Origin: Thalassotalea psychrophila
GTDB lineage: Bacteria; Pseudomonadota; Gammaproteobacteria; Enterobacterales; Alteromonadaceae
Length of the DNA: 64,000 nucleotides
NCBI RefSeq assembly: GCF_031583595.1
Contig: NZ_CP134145.1
Span: 372,001-436,000, forward strand
Direction: 5' to 3'
Shown: piece by piece, positions 16,845-26,136 of the stretch
Layout of the letters: each line of letters begins with the position of its first letter
How positions within the stretch are numbered: the stretch's first letter is position 1
Position numbers and translations under genes: made by a program
The notes under the pieces: model-generated
Told to the model about the DNA's origin: nothing
Database searches by the model: none
The model's input: the letters and a program-made list of their open reading frames with translations, nothing else

Positions 16845-17506
16845 TAAAGAGCTTTTCCTTGCGATTTTGTTGGCGTAACTTTGTCATCTACATTGGTGAC
16901 TTTTATTGCTGCATAAGCAGACAGCTCGTAATAACGTTTACCTTGCGCTGGTAGCGGGAATCCTGGTTTATGCTTAAGCCACTGCCAACCGATGCCGTTA
17001 GGATTACCACCATAAATTGGTGGTGCAAGCATGGCTTCAAACAAATAACTCAGCAACGTACTTATCCAATTTTCACCAGCGCGAGACATGCTAATTGCTT
17101 TTAGCGAAGATTCTTTTTCTGCTTGGGTTAAATTAACAAATGATTTTTGTAATTGACCATTGGTGTAACCATTTAGCCAGCCAACACCTTTTTCAATAAA
17201 GTCTTTTTCATCTTGCTCGATTGGTTGCTGAGTGACTACGTTATATAAATAATGAATTGCTTGTAATTCTTTTGCGCCAGGACCAGATTTTGAGCTGGGC
17301 AGTAAATGCTCTAATACGGCATTTAATGTTAACCAAGGATCTTGCGATAAATCAGCAAGATTAATTTTTGCGAATGTAGACACTGGCAGTGCAGTTAAAG
17401 CTGTAGTCAATGCTGCAGATTTTATAAAATTTCTACGAGATAAACGCTGTTTTAAACATGGGGGTGTTTTGTAGCGTTTATCAAAAAATGAGTGTATGGC
17501 TATCAT
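16844..17506 (-). CDS. Gluconate 2-dehydrogenase subunit 3 family protein, Tat-exported
   Basis: A 220-residue small subunit with a twin-arginine signal: SRRNFIKSA followed by a hydrophobic stretch ending PVSTFA. The body has PWLTLNAVLEHLLPSSKSGPGA, GVGWLNGY and PIYGGNPNGIGWQWL, as in the subunit-3 family. It probably carries the GMC subunit through the Tat system. The frame is open to 17617, but that would overlap the thioredoxin gene; ATG 17506 is preceded by AAGGA and leaves a 19-base gap. The stop overlaps the GMC start by one base, implying coupled translation. Confidence 0.87.
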   Translation of the reverse strand: MIAIHSFFDKRYKTPPCLKQRLSRRNFIKSAALTTALTALPVSTFAKINLADLSQDPWLTLNAVLEHLLPSSKSGPGAKELQAIHYLYNVVTQQPIEQDEKDFIEKGVGWLNGYTNGQLQKSFVNLTQAEKESSLKAISMSRAGENWISTLLSYLFEAMLAPPIYGGNPNGIGWQWLKHKPGFPLPAQGKRYYELSAYAAIKVTNVDDKVTPTKSQGKAL

Positions 17507-17525
17507 CTTGTGAGTCCTTAAATAT

Positions 17526-18083
17526 CTAGCCTTGGTCTGCTGAAGTTTTTTCAACGTTATTGATTGCGTTTTGTTTGGCAACGTTTTGACTGTTGTTTGC
17601 ATATTTCCACGTATCAATAAACTCTAACCATTTTTGTCTTGAATAGTTTTCCATATTTAAAAACTCGGCGGTGTCTTTTGACAAAATCACTTTTCCTTTT
17701 CCTGTAGATACATACATATGCGGGTAGCCTAAAACCGGTGGTAAGCCGCTCATAAATTCTATGTTTTCATTAGTATCGCTAACACTTACTTTAAGTAACA
17801 CGAAGTTTGAATGAAGTTCTTTATAAATATCAGGATTAGCCGCAAGAAAGGCATCGATTTTATGACACCAAGTACACCAGTCGCCACCAATTTCTATTAA
17901 AACATTGCGATCAGTTTGACCTGCCAAAGTAATTGCTGCCATCGCGTCTTTAAAAGGGTCTCGTTGCTCATCATATACTTTACTGTATATCGGTAATTCG
18001 CTTTCAGTAGCGTTTGATAAAAAGCTGATAAATATGATCGCCGTAACAAAAATGGCGACTGCTTGTTGTATGGTTTTTTTCAT
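17526..18083 (-). CDS. Exported thioredoxin-like protein
   Basis: A 185-residue protein with a signal peptide (KKTIQQAVAIFVTAIIFISF) and a thioredoxin fold with the CxxC motif in IGGDWCTWCHKID near residue 72. A later cis-Pro region, GLPPVLGYPHMYV, is also seen. It resembles the thioredoxin_7/DUF255-type periplasmic disulphide reductases. First gene of a three-gene operon with the Tat-exported subunit and the GMC oxidoreductase; it may keep cysteines of the exported partners in the right state, which is inferred from context only. Confidence 0.85.
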   Translation of the reverse strand: MKKTIQQAVAIFVTAIIFISFLSNATESELPIYSKVYDEQRDPFKDAMAAITLAGQTDRNVLIEIGGDWCTWCHKIDAFLAANPDIYKELHSNFVLLKVSVSDTNENIEFMSGLPPVLGYPHMYVSTGKGKVILSKDTAEFLNMENYSRQKWLEFIDTWKYANNSQNVAKQNAINNVEKTSADQG

Positions 18084-18220
18084 AAATAGATAGTCTAAAC
18101 TCAGAGGAACTTACTTAACATGACCTTGTAAGTATTAACTATATTTCAACAACTTCGATTTAGATAGTCATTGTGGATGAATAATCAACACTAGCACTAT
18201 AAAAATTAACGATAAGTCTT

Positions 18221-18226
18221 TATAAT
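18221..18226 (+). promoter_or_regulatory. Probable -10 box of rph-pyrE
   Basis: A consensus TATAAT followed by a GC-rich GCGCGG discriminator lies 38 bases before the rph start. A good -35 is not obvious. Confidence 0.4.
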
Positions 18227-18263
18227 GCGCGGCAGTTTATAAATTTAAATATTAGGAATTTCT

Positions 18264-18977
18264 ATGCGTCCAAGTGGCAGAACTGCTGGCCAAATTCGTC
18301 CAGTAACCATTACCCGTCAATTTACCGCTCATGCTGAAGGTTCAGTGTTAATTGAGTTTGGTGATACCAAAGTAATTTGTACCGCTACTGCTGAAGAAGG
18401 TGTTCCTCGTTTTCTAAAAGGCCAAGGTAAAGGCTGGATCACTGCTGAATATGGCATGTTACCTCGTTCTACTCATACTCGTATGCGCAGAGAAGCAGCT
18501 TCAGGCAAGCAAAGTGGTCGTACATTAGAAATTTCTCGATTAATCGCTCGTGCCTTACGTGCCGCGGTTGATTTATCAGCACTTGGTGAAAATACCATTA
18601 CTGTTGATTGTGATGTAATTCAAGCCGATGGTGGTACCCGTACTGCTTCTATCACTGGAGCATGTGTTGCTTTAGTAGATGCCTTAGATTATTTACGTGC
18701 TAAAGGCGCGTTAAAAACTAACCCGCTTAAGCATATGATTGCCGCTGTTTCTGTAGGTATTTATAAAGGTACTCCAGTATCTGATTTAGATTACCCTGAA
18801 GATTCAGCCGCTGAAACAGATATGAATGTGGTTATGACTGATACTGGCAAGTTAATTGAAATTCAAGGTACTGCCGAAGAAGAGCCGTTCAGCTTTGAAG
18901 AAATGCAAGAAATGATGCAATTAGCAAAAGCGAGCATTAGTGAATTATTTGATGCGCAAAAAGCAGCACTTAGTTAA
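18264..18977 (+). CDS. rph: Ribonuclease PH
   Basis: A 237-residue phosphate-dependent 3'-5' exoribonuclease that trims tRNA 3' ends. It has the family start [33 protein letters not shown], the phosphate-binding [20 protein letters not shown] region and a central [19 protein letters not shown]. Length is normal. It is followed after 21 bases by pyrE, the usual gammaproteobacterial order, and both lie next to yicC as in E. coli. Confidence 0.97.
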   Translation: MRPSGRTAGQIRPVTITRQFTAHAEGSVLIEFGDTKVICTATAEEGVPRFLKGQGKGWITAEYGMLPRSTHTRMRREAASGKQSGRTLEISRLIARALRAAVDLSALGENTITVDCDVIQADGGTRTASITGACVALVDALDYLRAKGALKTNPLKHMIAAVSVGIYKGTPVSDLDYPEDSAAETDMNVVMTDTGKLIEIQGTAEEEPFSFEEMQEMMQLAKASISELFDAQKAALS

Positions 18978-18998
18978 TTAGATTTACAGGATAGATAA

Positions 18999-19640
18999 AT
19001 GAAAGATTATCAACGCGAATTTATTGAATTTGCCCTAGCAAAACAAGTATTACGTTTTGGTGAATTTACTTTAAAGTCTGGCCGAGTTAGCCCTTACTTC
19101 TTTAATGCTGGTTTATTTAATACTGGTGGTGATTTAGCTCGTTTAGGTCGCTTCTACGCTTCTGCTTTAGCAGACTCTGGCATCGATTTTGATTTGCTAT
19201 TTGGTCCAGCTTATAAAGGTATCCCAATTGCGACAACTACCGCTGTTGCTTTAGCTGATCACCATAACAGAGATGTGCCATATTGCTTTAATCGTAAAGA
19301 AGCGAAAACTCATGGCGAAGGTGGTTCTCTAGTTGGCTCTGCACTAGAAGGTAAAATCATGTTAGTTGATGACGTGATAACTGCTGGTACTGCAATTCGT
19401 GAATCAATGGAAATTATTAAAGCCCATGGCGCCGAGCTTTCAGGAGTATTAATTGCTCTAGATCGTCAAGAAAAAGGCCAAGGCGAATTATCAGCTATTC
19501 AAGAAGTTGAACGCGACTTTAATACCGCAGTAATCGCGATAGTTAGCTTAGGCGATGTAGTAAATTACTTAGCCGATAAGCCAGAGATGAAAGCTCATCT
19601 TGAAAGTGTAAAAGCTTACCGAGAAAAGTACGGTATCTGA
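18999..19640 (+). CDS. pyrE: Orotate phosphoribosyltransferase
   Basis: A 213-residue enzyme of pyrimidine synthesis that joins orotate and PRPP to give OMP. It shows [47 protein letters not shown] and the PRPP motif [13 protein letters not shown]. Length and motifs are complete. Second gene of the rph-pyrE operon, closed by a strong hairpin. In E. coli the rph-pyrE spacer carries an attenuator; here the 21-base spacer holds no such structure, so the E. coli mechanism is unlikely. Confidence 0.97.
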   Translation: MKDYQREFIEFALAKQVLRFGEFTLKSGRVSPYFFNAGLFNTGGDLARLGRFYASALADSGIDFDLLFGPAYKGIPIATTTAVALADHHNRDVPYCFNRKEAKTHGEGGSLVGSALEGKIMLVDDVITAGTAIRESMEIIKAHGAELSGVLIALDRQEKGQGELSAIQEVERDFNTAVIAIVSLGDVVNYLADKPEMKAHLESVKAYREKYGI

Positions 19641-19665
19641 TTACTAACGCGTTAAAGTATAAATT

Positions 19666-19718
19666 AAAGGGGTCCGTGATATTTAATAAAAACTATTAAA
19701 TATCACGGACCCCTTTTT
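19666..19718. terminator. Long perfect hairpin between pyrE and the FHA gene
   Basis: A stem of about 20 bp, AAAGGGGTCCGTGATATTTA against its exact complement, with a short A-rich loop and T runs on both strands. It serves convergent genes, so it can terminate both. The AAGGGGTCC...GGACCCCTT form resembles palindromic repeats seen many times in marine gammaproteobacterial genomes. Confidence 0.8.
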
Positions 19719-19736
19719 GGTCTTTCTGTTTTGCTT

Positions 19737-20699
19737 TTATTTTTTATCTATCTGTTTATCTGCGGCGATAAATAAATCATCACTTTGTTTAATAAACTCA
19801 TCGCTTGAACTTGCCGGGGCAATAGAAAATATCGGCGTTAAAATCGTACTGTTATATATGGGGTAAGGGGTAAAGTCTGGTTTATCGCTTAATTCATTCA
19901 TGTATAAACCTCCATAGATAATGATGGTTAAGCCTGCAGCAATATGAATACGTCGTTTTGACGATTGCTCAAAGGCAATATAGAAGTTAAACCAAAATAG
20001 ACTAAAGGTTAGGCCTATTGATATAACTGCAAGTAGCCATTGCCAAGACCATTGGCTCGAAATATTAAAACCTAAAAATGCATCGATAAAGTCAATGATC
20101 CAGAATAAGTTTATTATCACAAAACTTACACCTAATTGACTGCCAACCCTTGGTTCGTGCTTGTTTAAAAAAGCCATCAATGAGCATAGTAATGGCCATA
20201 ATGCATAACCTAAGGTTACTGAAATTACGCCAATAAAAAGCTGGCTGTAGACAATCTCTTTATCTGGGTTATTTAAATATAACAAGGCAAAATTAATCAG
20301 TCCAAATAAGGCGACCATAGCGATAATCATTGACCAACGACCAAAGTATTCAACGGCATTTTCAAGTTCACTGAATTCAACGCTTTTACTTACCGGGTGG
20401 TCTGGTAAATAAAATCGAAGCTGGGTTTTACCCAAGCGGATAATATCGCCAGATGCCAGCGCATGCCATTGAGTTAATGGCTGCTTGTTGGCGAAGACAC
20501 TACCATTGAGAGACTCAAGATCTTTAATGTACCAAATACCTTCGTCACACTTTAAAGAAAGGTGCTCAGGGCAAATATGAGGGTCGGATAAAATAATATC
20601 GTTATTATAAGCGCGGCCGATATTAACAGTTGAGGTTGAAAATTTATGCCGACCAATAAGTTTTTTACCACGACTAATTTCTTCAATAATTAGTTCCAT
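19737..20699 (-). CDS. FHA-domain membrane protein
   Basis: A 320-residue protein. Residues 1-100 form a forkhead-associated domain (VNIGRAYNNDIILSDPHICP, LSLKC, LESLNGSVFANKQPL, GDIIRLGKTQLRFYL) that binds phosphothreonine peptides. Several transmembrane segments follow (about 120-300). The FHA part should be cytoplasmic. It overlaps by 10 bases the end of the upstream protease gene, so the two are made together; the protein may couple a phosphorylation signal to the periplasmic protease. No Ser/Thr kinase gene is adjacent. The partner and signal are unknown. Confidence 0.85.
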   Translation of the reverse strand: MELIIEEISRGKKLIGRHKFSTSTVNIGRAYNNDIILSDPHICPEHLSLKCDEGIWYIKDLESLNGSVFANKQPLTQWHALASGDIIRLGKTQLRFYLPDHPVSKSVEFSELENAVEYFGRWSMIIAMVALFGLINFALLYLNNPDKEIVYSQLFIGVISVTLGYALWPLLCSLMAFLNKHEPRVGSQLGVSFVIINLFWIIDFIDAFLGFNISSQWSWQWLLAVISIGLTFSLFWFNFYIAFEQSSKRRIHIAAGLTIIIYGGLYMNELSDKPDFTPYPIYNSTILTPIFSIAPASSSDEFIKQSDDLFIAADKQIDKK

Positions 20700-21943
20700 T
20701 TTACTGACTCCATAAACTTCTTATTGAATACTTGGGCAAAGTTTTTATCCACACCAGACAGCGTGAAGTGGCTTACCAATGCTTTGGCGTCTTGATCAAC
20801 AGTTGCTGATAAATACATTACATCATATAAACCACGATATTTTTTGTAAGCTCGAATACATAAAATGGCTTTGTTTCGAATGCTCTCTTCATTATCTGTA
20901 GTGATGTCATGTTGGCATTCGTATTCGGTTACATCTTCTTTGCCAGCACGATTGCCAGGACCTGCTCTATTAATTTGAGTTTGGTAAATCTGATAGAAAC
21001 GAGTACTACTTAGTTCTTCAGCATTAAAAAAATGAAATTCCATATTTATACTACCGGTAGTAAATGACTCCGAAATATATACGTACTCTTCCATTTGGCA
21101 GTTAGTTACGGCTTTAAAAAGTAATTCATCAGGTTTATCTGCATTAGAATTACCCCAACATCTAATATAATTAACGCCCGTATTAGGTATTGACGCATTG
21201 GCAAACGTTTTAGTTTGCCATTCGTTTAGCATCACCTCATTTAACAAGCGGGTTTGATTCGCTTTTAATTGCGCGGTAATTTGTTCATCAATGCTTTGCT
21301 CAATTTGTACATCAAAGTTGTTAATTAGATTTGCTAGTTTATCGTGTGGGATTAAAAATCCGATTTGATTTCCTGATGAAGCTACATTAATACCAACAAC
21401 TTGGCCAAACTTGTTCACCACAGGTCCGCCACTCATGCCAGGATTTACTGAACCGGTAAAGTGAATACGATCATTAAATGCTTCTTTCTTTAAACCATTG
21501 TATGTACCAGGAACTACAATCATGCCAAGATCATGGGGATTGCCTAAAGAATATAGCTCCTCCCCCTTACTTGGCGTTTTTTCTGATATGTTAAAATGCT
21601 TTGTTTGCGGGTTATCATCTAAGAGAACGATGGCTAAATCATTAATAACATCAACTGTTTGCAAGTCTAGGTGACCTTTATTACCTAAGTGATCTTCATA
21701 TTCAATAACATATTTTTCTGGGTATTGAGCATAACCCGAAATAACATGGTAATTGGTAGCTATATAGCCGTTTTCACTAATTTGAAAACCAGATCCTATA
21801 GACGATTTTTCTGAAGTAGCTTTATCAATTAACCTAATTTGGTAAAGAGAAGGCGCCATATCTTGAAAGATTTGCTGGGCTTGTTCTGTCGCATTAATCA
21901 CAATGCTGTACAAACTGAACACCAGTACAACCAAACGTTTCAT
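20690..21943 (-). CDS. Exported trypsin-like (HtrA-type) serine protease
   Basis: A 417-residue protein with a signal peptide (MKRLVVLVFSLYSIVINA). The chymotrypsin-type triad is seen: His in NGYIATNYHVISG, Asp in VINDLAIVLLD and Ser in GSVNPGMSGGPVVN. No PDZ domain is recognisable. Instead the C-terminal 200 residues form an unknown region with paired cysteines (CWGNS, NCQMEEYVY, YECQHD, CIRAYKKY). The frame is open to 21988, but ATG 21943 has AGGAAA upstream and begins the signal peptide. It is translationally overlapped with the FHA gene. Confidence 0.88.
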   Translation of the reverse strand: MKRLVVLVFSLYSIVINATEQAQQIFQDMAPSLYQIRLIDKATSEKSSIGSGFQISENGYIATNYHVISGYAQYPEKYVIEYEDHLGNKGHLDLQTVDVINDLAIVLLDDNPQTKHFNISEKTPSKGEELYSLGNPHDLGMIVVPGTYNGLKKEAFNDRIHFTGSVNPGMSGGPVVNKFGQVVGINVASSGNQIGFLIPHDKLANLINNFDVQIEQSIDEQITAQLKANQTRLLNEVMLNEWQTKTFANASIPNTGVNYIRCWGNSNADKPDELLFKAVTNCQMEEYVYISESFTTGSINMEFHFFNAEELSSTRFYQIYQTQINRAGPGNRAGKEDVTEYECQHDITTDNEESIRNKAILCIRAYKKYRGLYDVMYLSATVDQDAKALVSHFTLSGVDKNFAQVFNKKFMESVKWN

Positions 21944-22290
21944 TTGTTTTCCTATAATATTTTTTTCTATTGTGCCATGTAATATCACTTGGTTAAAGAA
22001 TTGTTATACGAGCAAATTTATAAACGAATTCAAAACATTAATAACACAAAGACAATTTTTTACAAAAATATTACAATTTAGATTAGATTTTAATCAAAAA
22101 CTGATCTACTTTTAAAGCATAAGAAACATAGTTTGCGCTAAAAATTCATAAACCCGATCTTTGTAACACTTTTAATGGACTAAGCTTTATTGCTACGAAA
22201 CAGCTTTGAATTTTATTATTAGATTTATTGTATATTTGTACAATTGATAATATGCGTGTATTTTAATCATCATAGTTTCCCGGAGACAAT
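21944..22290. other. Divergent promoter region
   Basis: AT-rich spacer between the protease gene and the tandem paralogues. A small dyad TTGTATATTTGTACAA lies at 22228-22243, just upstream of the first paralogue, and could be an operator. No gene seen. Confidence 0.4.
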
Positions 22291-22689
22291 ATGAAATACA
22301 CATTAAGTTTTGGTTATATAAATCAAATATCTGCTAACATTGCAGAAATAATAATTGATAACAGCACTTTAATTACCGTTGAAATGTTTGAAGAATACAA
22401 TGAATTCATCACTAAACATTTTAGCAAGCCTTATGCTGTTTTAGTTAACAGCATTAATAGCTATTCAATGACTCATGAAGCTACTTTACTTGCAGCTAAA
22501 AGCAATGCTTTAGCTGCTACGGCAACAGTAAGTTTTGGTAATGAATCAGAGCAAGTTGTTGAAAAATTCTTGAAAGATAGAGGGGCAGATAATTTAAATT
22601 TAAGAAAGTTTTCTGGTTTTGAAATGGGTCGTATTAAGGCGATTAGATGGCTTGAGCTTGAGTTAATGAAAGCTAAAGAGAATGCTTAA
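22291..22689 (+). CDS. Small STAS/SpoIIAA-like protein, copy 1
   Basis: A 132-residue protein, paralogous to the next gene over its full length. The N-terminal half alternates short strands and helices (LSFGYINQISANIAEIIID, TVEMFEEYNEFITKHF, PYAVLVNSINSYS), a pattern like SpoIIAA/STAS-type proteins. The C-terminal half ends FSGFEMGRIKAIRWLELEL. No catalytic motif is seen and the fold call is tentative. The ATG is preceded by CCGGAGA. It lies 35 bases from its paralogue, in an apparent operon with the yjbR gene. Confidence 0.65.
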   Translation: MKYTLSFGYINQISANIAEIIIDNSTLITVEMFEEYNEFITKHFSKPYAVLVNSINSYSMTHEATLLAAKSNALAATATVSFGNESEQVVEKFLKDRGADNLNLRKFSGFEMGRIKAIRWLELELMKAKENA

Positions 22690-22724
22690 CATGAATATTT
22701 ATTTTTCTGTAAGAGGTACTCTCA

Positions 22725-23123
22725 ATGATATTTGATTTAAGTTTTGGCACTATTGGCATCATTAGCGAAAATATTGCCGAAGTTATTGTTAACGAAGGCA
22801 CCATAATGACTTTAGAAATGTGCGAAGAATATGATGCATTTCTCGAAGAGCAGTTTCCACACCCATTTGCGATATTAGTCAATAAGCTACACAACTATAG
22901 TTATACCTTTGAGGCTAAACTTCATATTGCATCCCTTGAAAACTTACGAGCTATTGCTTCAGTTACCTATAATGAACATGGTGCTCAAGAAACTAAAAAA
23001 CTTGTAAAAAGAAGGGCTGCAGATAACTGGAACTTAAAAGAATTTTCAGGATTGCAAATGGGGCGTCATAAAGCCCTTGAGTGGTTAGAAACTGAATTAG
23101 TTGATTCGATGATTAAAAAATAG
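22725..23123 (+). CDS. Small STAS/SpoIIAA-like protein, copy 2
   Basis: A 132-residue paralogue of the preceding gene with the same length and aligned blocks (LSFGTIGIISENIAEVIVN, MCEEYDAFLEEQFPHPFAIL, RAADNWNLKEFSGLQMGRHKALEWLETEL). About 40 per cent of residues look identical by eye, so the duplication is old. AGAGGT precedes the ATG. Function is unknown; side-by-side copies could form a heterodimer. Confidence 0.65.
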   Translation: MIFDLSFGTIGIISENIAEVIVNEGTIMTLEMCEEYDAFLEEQFPHPFAILVNKLHNYSYTFEAKLHIASLENLRAIASVTYNEHGAQETKKLVKRRAADNWNLKEFSGLQMGRHKALEWLETELVDSMIKK

Positions 23124-23140
23124 GTTTATAGTCTAGTTTA

Positions 23141-23536
23141 ATGTCCGATGAAGAAGCTCAAATTTATCTTTTAAATAAACCTTTTACCACCCTTGATTAC
23201 CCATTTGGTGAAGATGTAAAAGTATTTCGTGTTAAAAATAAAATGTTCGCTACTATCGCTTTAGGACAAACAGCAAAAAGTGCCAAAACATCTGATGAAG
23301 CCAAAACCTACTTTTGGATGAACCTTAAGTGCGATCCTCATGAAGCTCTTATTCTGCGTGATATTTTTCCATCGGTAATTCCCGGTTACCATATGAACAA
23401 ATCGCAATGGAATTCAATTATTCTGGATGGCTCAATTCCGCAAGGAGAAATTGAACGAATGATCGATAACTCCTACAATTTGGTGGTCAGCAAAATGACC
23501 AAGAAAGATCAAGCCTCAATACTTCTTCATCTCTAA
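23141..23536 (+). CDS. yjbR: MmcQ/YjbR family protein
   Basis: A 131-residue protein with the family pattern: TTLDYPFGEDVKVFRVKNKMFA, NLKCDPHEALILRDIFPSVIPGYHM, NKSQWNSIILDGSIPQGEIERMIDNSYNLVV. The family fold is related to CyaY-like and DNA-binding proteins, and its role is not settled. It ends SKMTKKDQASILLHL. The same C-terminal sequence occurs as two broken copies at 26137-26286 and 30078-30194, so the locus has been duplicated repeatedly. Confidence 0.9.
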   Translation: MSDEEAQIYLLNKPFTTLDYPFGEDVKVFRVKNKMFATIALGQTAKSAKTSDEAKTYFWMNLKCDPHEALILRDIFPSVIPGYHMNKSQWNSIILDGSIPQGEIERMIDNSYNLVVSKMTKKDQASILLHL

Positions 23537-23673
23537 CCACAAATTTAGCCCGATAGCTCATAAACATTCGTATTAGGTATTACTATGACGCTTCTGCTTC
23601 AATGTTATGAAGTAGTAGCGTTAAAGATTTTATAAATAAAGATCAGCTAAAGTGATTCAGCAACACCATGGCT

Positions 23674-24396
23674 TTAGCCTTCAACTTTATTAAGCTGCTT
23701 ACCGATGTAAGATTTCACTTTATCAAATTTTTGTGCAACTCCACCACGAATTCTTGAAAATATAAGGTGGCTTCGTTCTTGATTTGCGACAACAGTTAAT
23801 AAGTTTTTATCTGTATTAAATCGTTCAAAATCAACATTAATAAATGTTCCGCTATTATCATGGTTTGGTTGTACTGAGACTAAACCCCTCACATAATTCA
23901 TTTCTAAATCGTTCATTTGACGAAAGTAAGCCAACATACTTTTTTCAGACTCTAAGTGTGATTCAAGATCAATTAACAGAGTTTTTAATTGTTGATCTTG
24001 AATAAGCCCTATATCTCCAGTGGCAATTAGTGATTTATATGTCCCCATAGATGCGCTAATCGGAGGCATTTGAAACATGCTCATTAGTGCGTTTCTAGCG
24101 CGATCAGAGGCGGAATCTATATTATCTGTTGCAACCATATCTATCACATAATCAAGCTCTTCGGCTTTGTTTTGATGAAATGTGGCCATTGAACTGATAC
24201 TTTCAACATTGCTTGAAAAGTCACTATAGAGTTGCTCAAGAATAACCTTTTCTTTTTGTTTGTTTACCAGTCCATCATTCCAACTATTAACTTGTATTGC
24301 GACAAAAATTCCTGATACAACAACGATAAAGTCGATGATTGCAGCGCCCCAGTTTTGCTGCTTTAAGTGTTTGATTATATTAGATGTTAGCATCAA
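23674..24396 (-). CDS. DUF6090-like membrane-anchored protein
   Basis: A 240-residue protein with one N-terminal transmembrane segment in WGAAIIDFIVVVSGIFVAIQVNSWNDG, the signature of the DUF6090-like family (hydrophobic helix ending in QVNxWN). A helical domain follows (LEQLYSDFSSNVESI and onward), containing MGTYKSLIATGDIGLI. The function of the family is unknown. The gene stands alone on the minus strand, convergent to yjbR. Confidence 0.7.
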   Translation of the reverse strand: MMLTSNIIKHLKQQNWGAAIIDFIVVVSGIFVAIQVNSWNDGLVNKQKEKVILEQLYSDFSSNVESISSMATFHQNKAEELDYVIDMVATDNIDSASDRARNALMSMFQMPPISASMGTYKSLIATGDIGLIQDQQLKTLLIDLESHLESEKSMLAYFRQMNDLEMNYVRGLVSVQPNHDNSGTFINVDFERFNTDKNLLTVVANQERSHLIFSRIRGGVAQKFDKVKSYIGKQLNKVEG

Positions 24397-24617
24397 AGGG
24401 TTTCCATAAATTTTTGATTCAAATTTAGTATAACTTAATTGTATAAATTACATACAATAGATAACTGAAATTAAATGGATGATAGATAGTTCGTAACAGT
24501 TTGTGGTGATTAAATTATAAAGCCAAGAAGGTGGGTACAGGCGGTGAAATTACCGCCTGTATAGATTTAAAGCATCCGAATAAAGTGAAATTTATTAAAA
24601 TGGTCTTGTTAGATTAT

Positions 24618-25964
24618 TTAATTTTTATGAGAACTAATTAAATGCAATTGTGTTTGACGGCCATCAATATATCTCACTCCATCTTTATCAAAAAAAGCTT
24701 CTTCTTCTAACATGATCCTGATTTCTTTGTCCCACGATTGAAGAAATACCGCATTATTTAGCTCAATTGAATAAGCTGTATTAAAATGTAAGGGATAATC
24801 TCCGCTGCCAGCTACACCTTGTTGTGAATCCCACATACCTAAGGTTGTGCCAGCTGCATGTCCATGAAAGCCAATTGGGTGAGTATATATTGTAGGCTTA
24901 AGTCCTTGCTCAATAGCTTGCTTTCTTGATAATTTTAAAACTTCATTGCCTGTTCTACCAACTTTAAAATTGCGGGTAAAAATATCTTGTAATTGATTAC
25001 CTGAATTAAAAGCCGCAATTAGATCTTCGGGTGCTGATTTTTCATTTTCTTTTAGAACATAAGCGTGTTGCTGAGTATCCGTGTTTAACCGTAAATAGGT
25101 AATACCAAAATCAACATGCAATAAATCACCTGGTTGAATAATGTTATCTTCATAACCATTAGTAAAACTATCTACATGATCAAATTTCTTGTTATCTTTA
25201 CGTTGAATATCTACGGTAGGATGAAACCAAGCTTGTAGCTTTAACTCTCTTACACGTTCTCTAAACCACCAAACAAGATCGTTTGTTGACGTTTTACCTA
25301 CTTCAATAACCTCATTTGAAAAGCCTTGAGCAATAATGTCATGAGCAATCGCTACAATATTTTCATACATTATCATTTCTTCGGGAATACGCTGCTCTAA
25401 CCAAGCGACTCCTAATGCTTGTGCAGAAACCACCCTTTCAAGATAGCTGGTAGGTAACGTAGATAATAATTTTTCTTTTTCACTTGCTACTAAACCATCA
25501 GCATGCGCCCAGTCTTTTGATTGGTTAATGCCAATTTTATTAGGCTTCTTGTCTTTGATTAATGATAGTAAAGCCTGCCATTGATCAGGTTGTTTATTTT
25601 TATCCCAAGCTTTTTCAAAAATACTACCAACGTTATATGGGGCAATCGCATAAGAACCAACAGTATCATTATCTTCTAAAGAAAATACAAAGATAGTTGT
25701 TCTTCTTGCTGACAACCATTTTGCAGGCAATAAGGTTTTTAAGATCGGATCTTCATTATATTCACGACTAATGAGTATCCACATATCAATATTCGTTTCT
25801 TTCATCAAACGAGGCAGTAATTGCTGTACCCGCTGTTGTGTGGTTTTATCAATAAATTCAGCCCGCTGCTGCATCGATAAAATATTATGTGTGGTAACGA
25901 GTTCTTTTGCTTCAGCAGACTGAAGTATTGATAAAAATATAAAACAACAAGACAAAAAACGCAT
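24618..25964 (-). CDS. Exported M24 metallopeptidase (Xaa-Pro aminopeptidase-like)
   Basis: A 448-residue protein with a signal peptide (MRFLSCCFIFLSILQSAEA). Its C-terminal half is a creatinase/aminopeptidase-P fold with the expected metal ligands: two Asp in LLHVDFGITYLRLNTDTQ, His in HPIGFHGHAAG, Glu in YSIELNNAVF and Glu near EEEAFFDKDG. It probably removes N-terminal residues before proline from periplasmic peptides. The frame runs to 26075, but ATG 25964 begins the signal peptide and has AAGG upstream. It lies among other peptide- or osmolyte-related genes (BCCT, CocE/NonD hydrolase, ggt). Confidence 0.9.
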   Translation of the reverse strand: MRFLSCCFIFLSILQSAEAKELVTTHNILSMQQRAEFIDKTTQQRVQQLLPRLMKETNIDMWILISREYNEDPILKTLLPAKWLSARRTTIFVFSLEDNDTVGSYAIAPYNVGSIFEKAWDKNKQPDQWQALLSLIKDKKPNKIGINQSKDWAHADGLVASEKEKLLSTLPTSYLERVVSAQALGVAWLEQRIPEEMIMYENIVAIAHDIIAQGFSNEVIEVGKTSTNDLVWWFRERVRELKLQAWFHPTVDIQRKDNKKFDHVDSFTNGYEDNIIQPGDLLHVDFGITYLRLNTDTQQHAYVLKENEKSAPEDLIAAFNSGNQLQDIFTRNFKVGRTGNEVLKLSRKQAIEQGLKPTIYTHPIGFHGHAAGTTLGMWDSQQGVAGSGDYPLHFNTAYSIELNNAVFLQSWDKEIRIMLEEEAFFDKDGVRYIDGRQTQLHLISSHKN

Positions 25965-26136
25965 AACAAGCCTTAAATAAAGAATGATTTTGCACATGTT
26001 AACAATAAAAAAACAATGAATAAACCAGTTTAATTGGAGATTAAAACTCATGTCTGGCTGGTCAAAACTTAGCATCTTAATAAAGATTAACGGTAATATT
26101 TATTAAGATGCTATTTACTTAAAATAGCAGAGCTAA

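Noticed and set aside
24538..24560. Terminator between the DUF6090-like and M24 genes
   Set aside because: A good hairpin (ACAGGCGGT / ACCGCCTGT) but no T run on the relevant strand.
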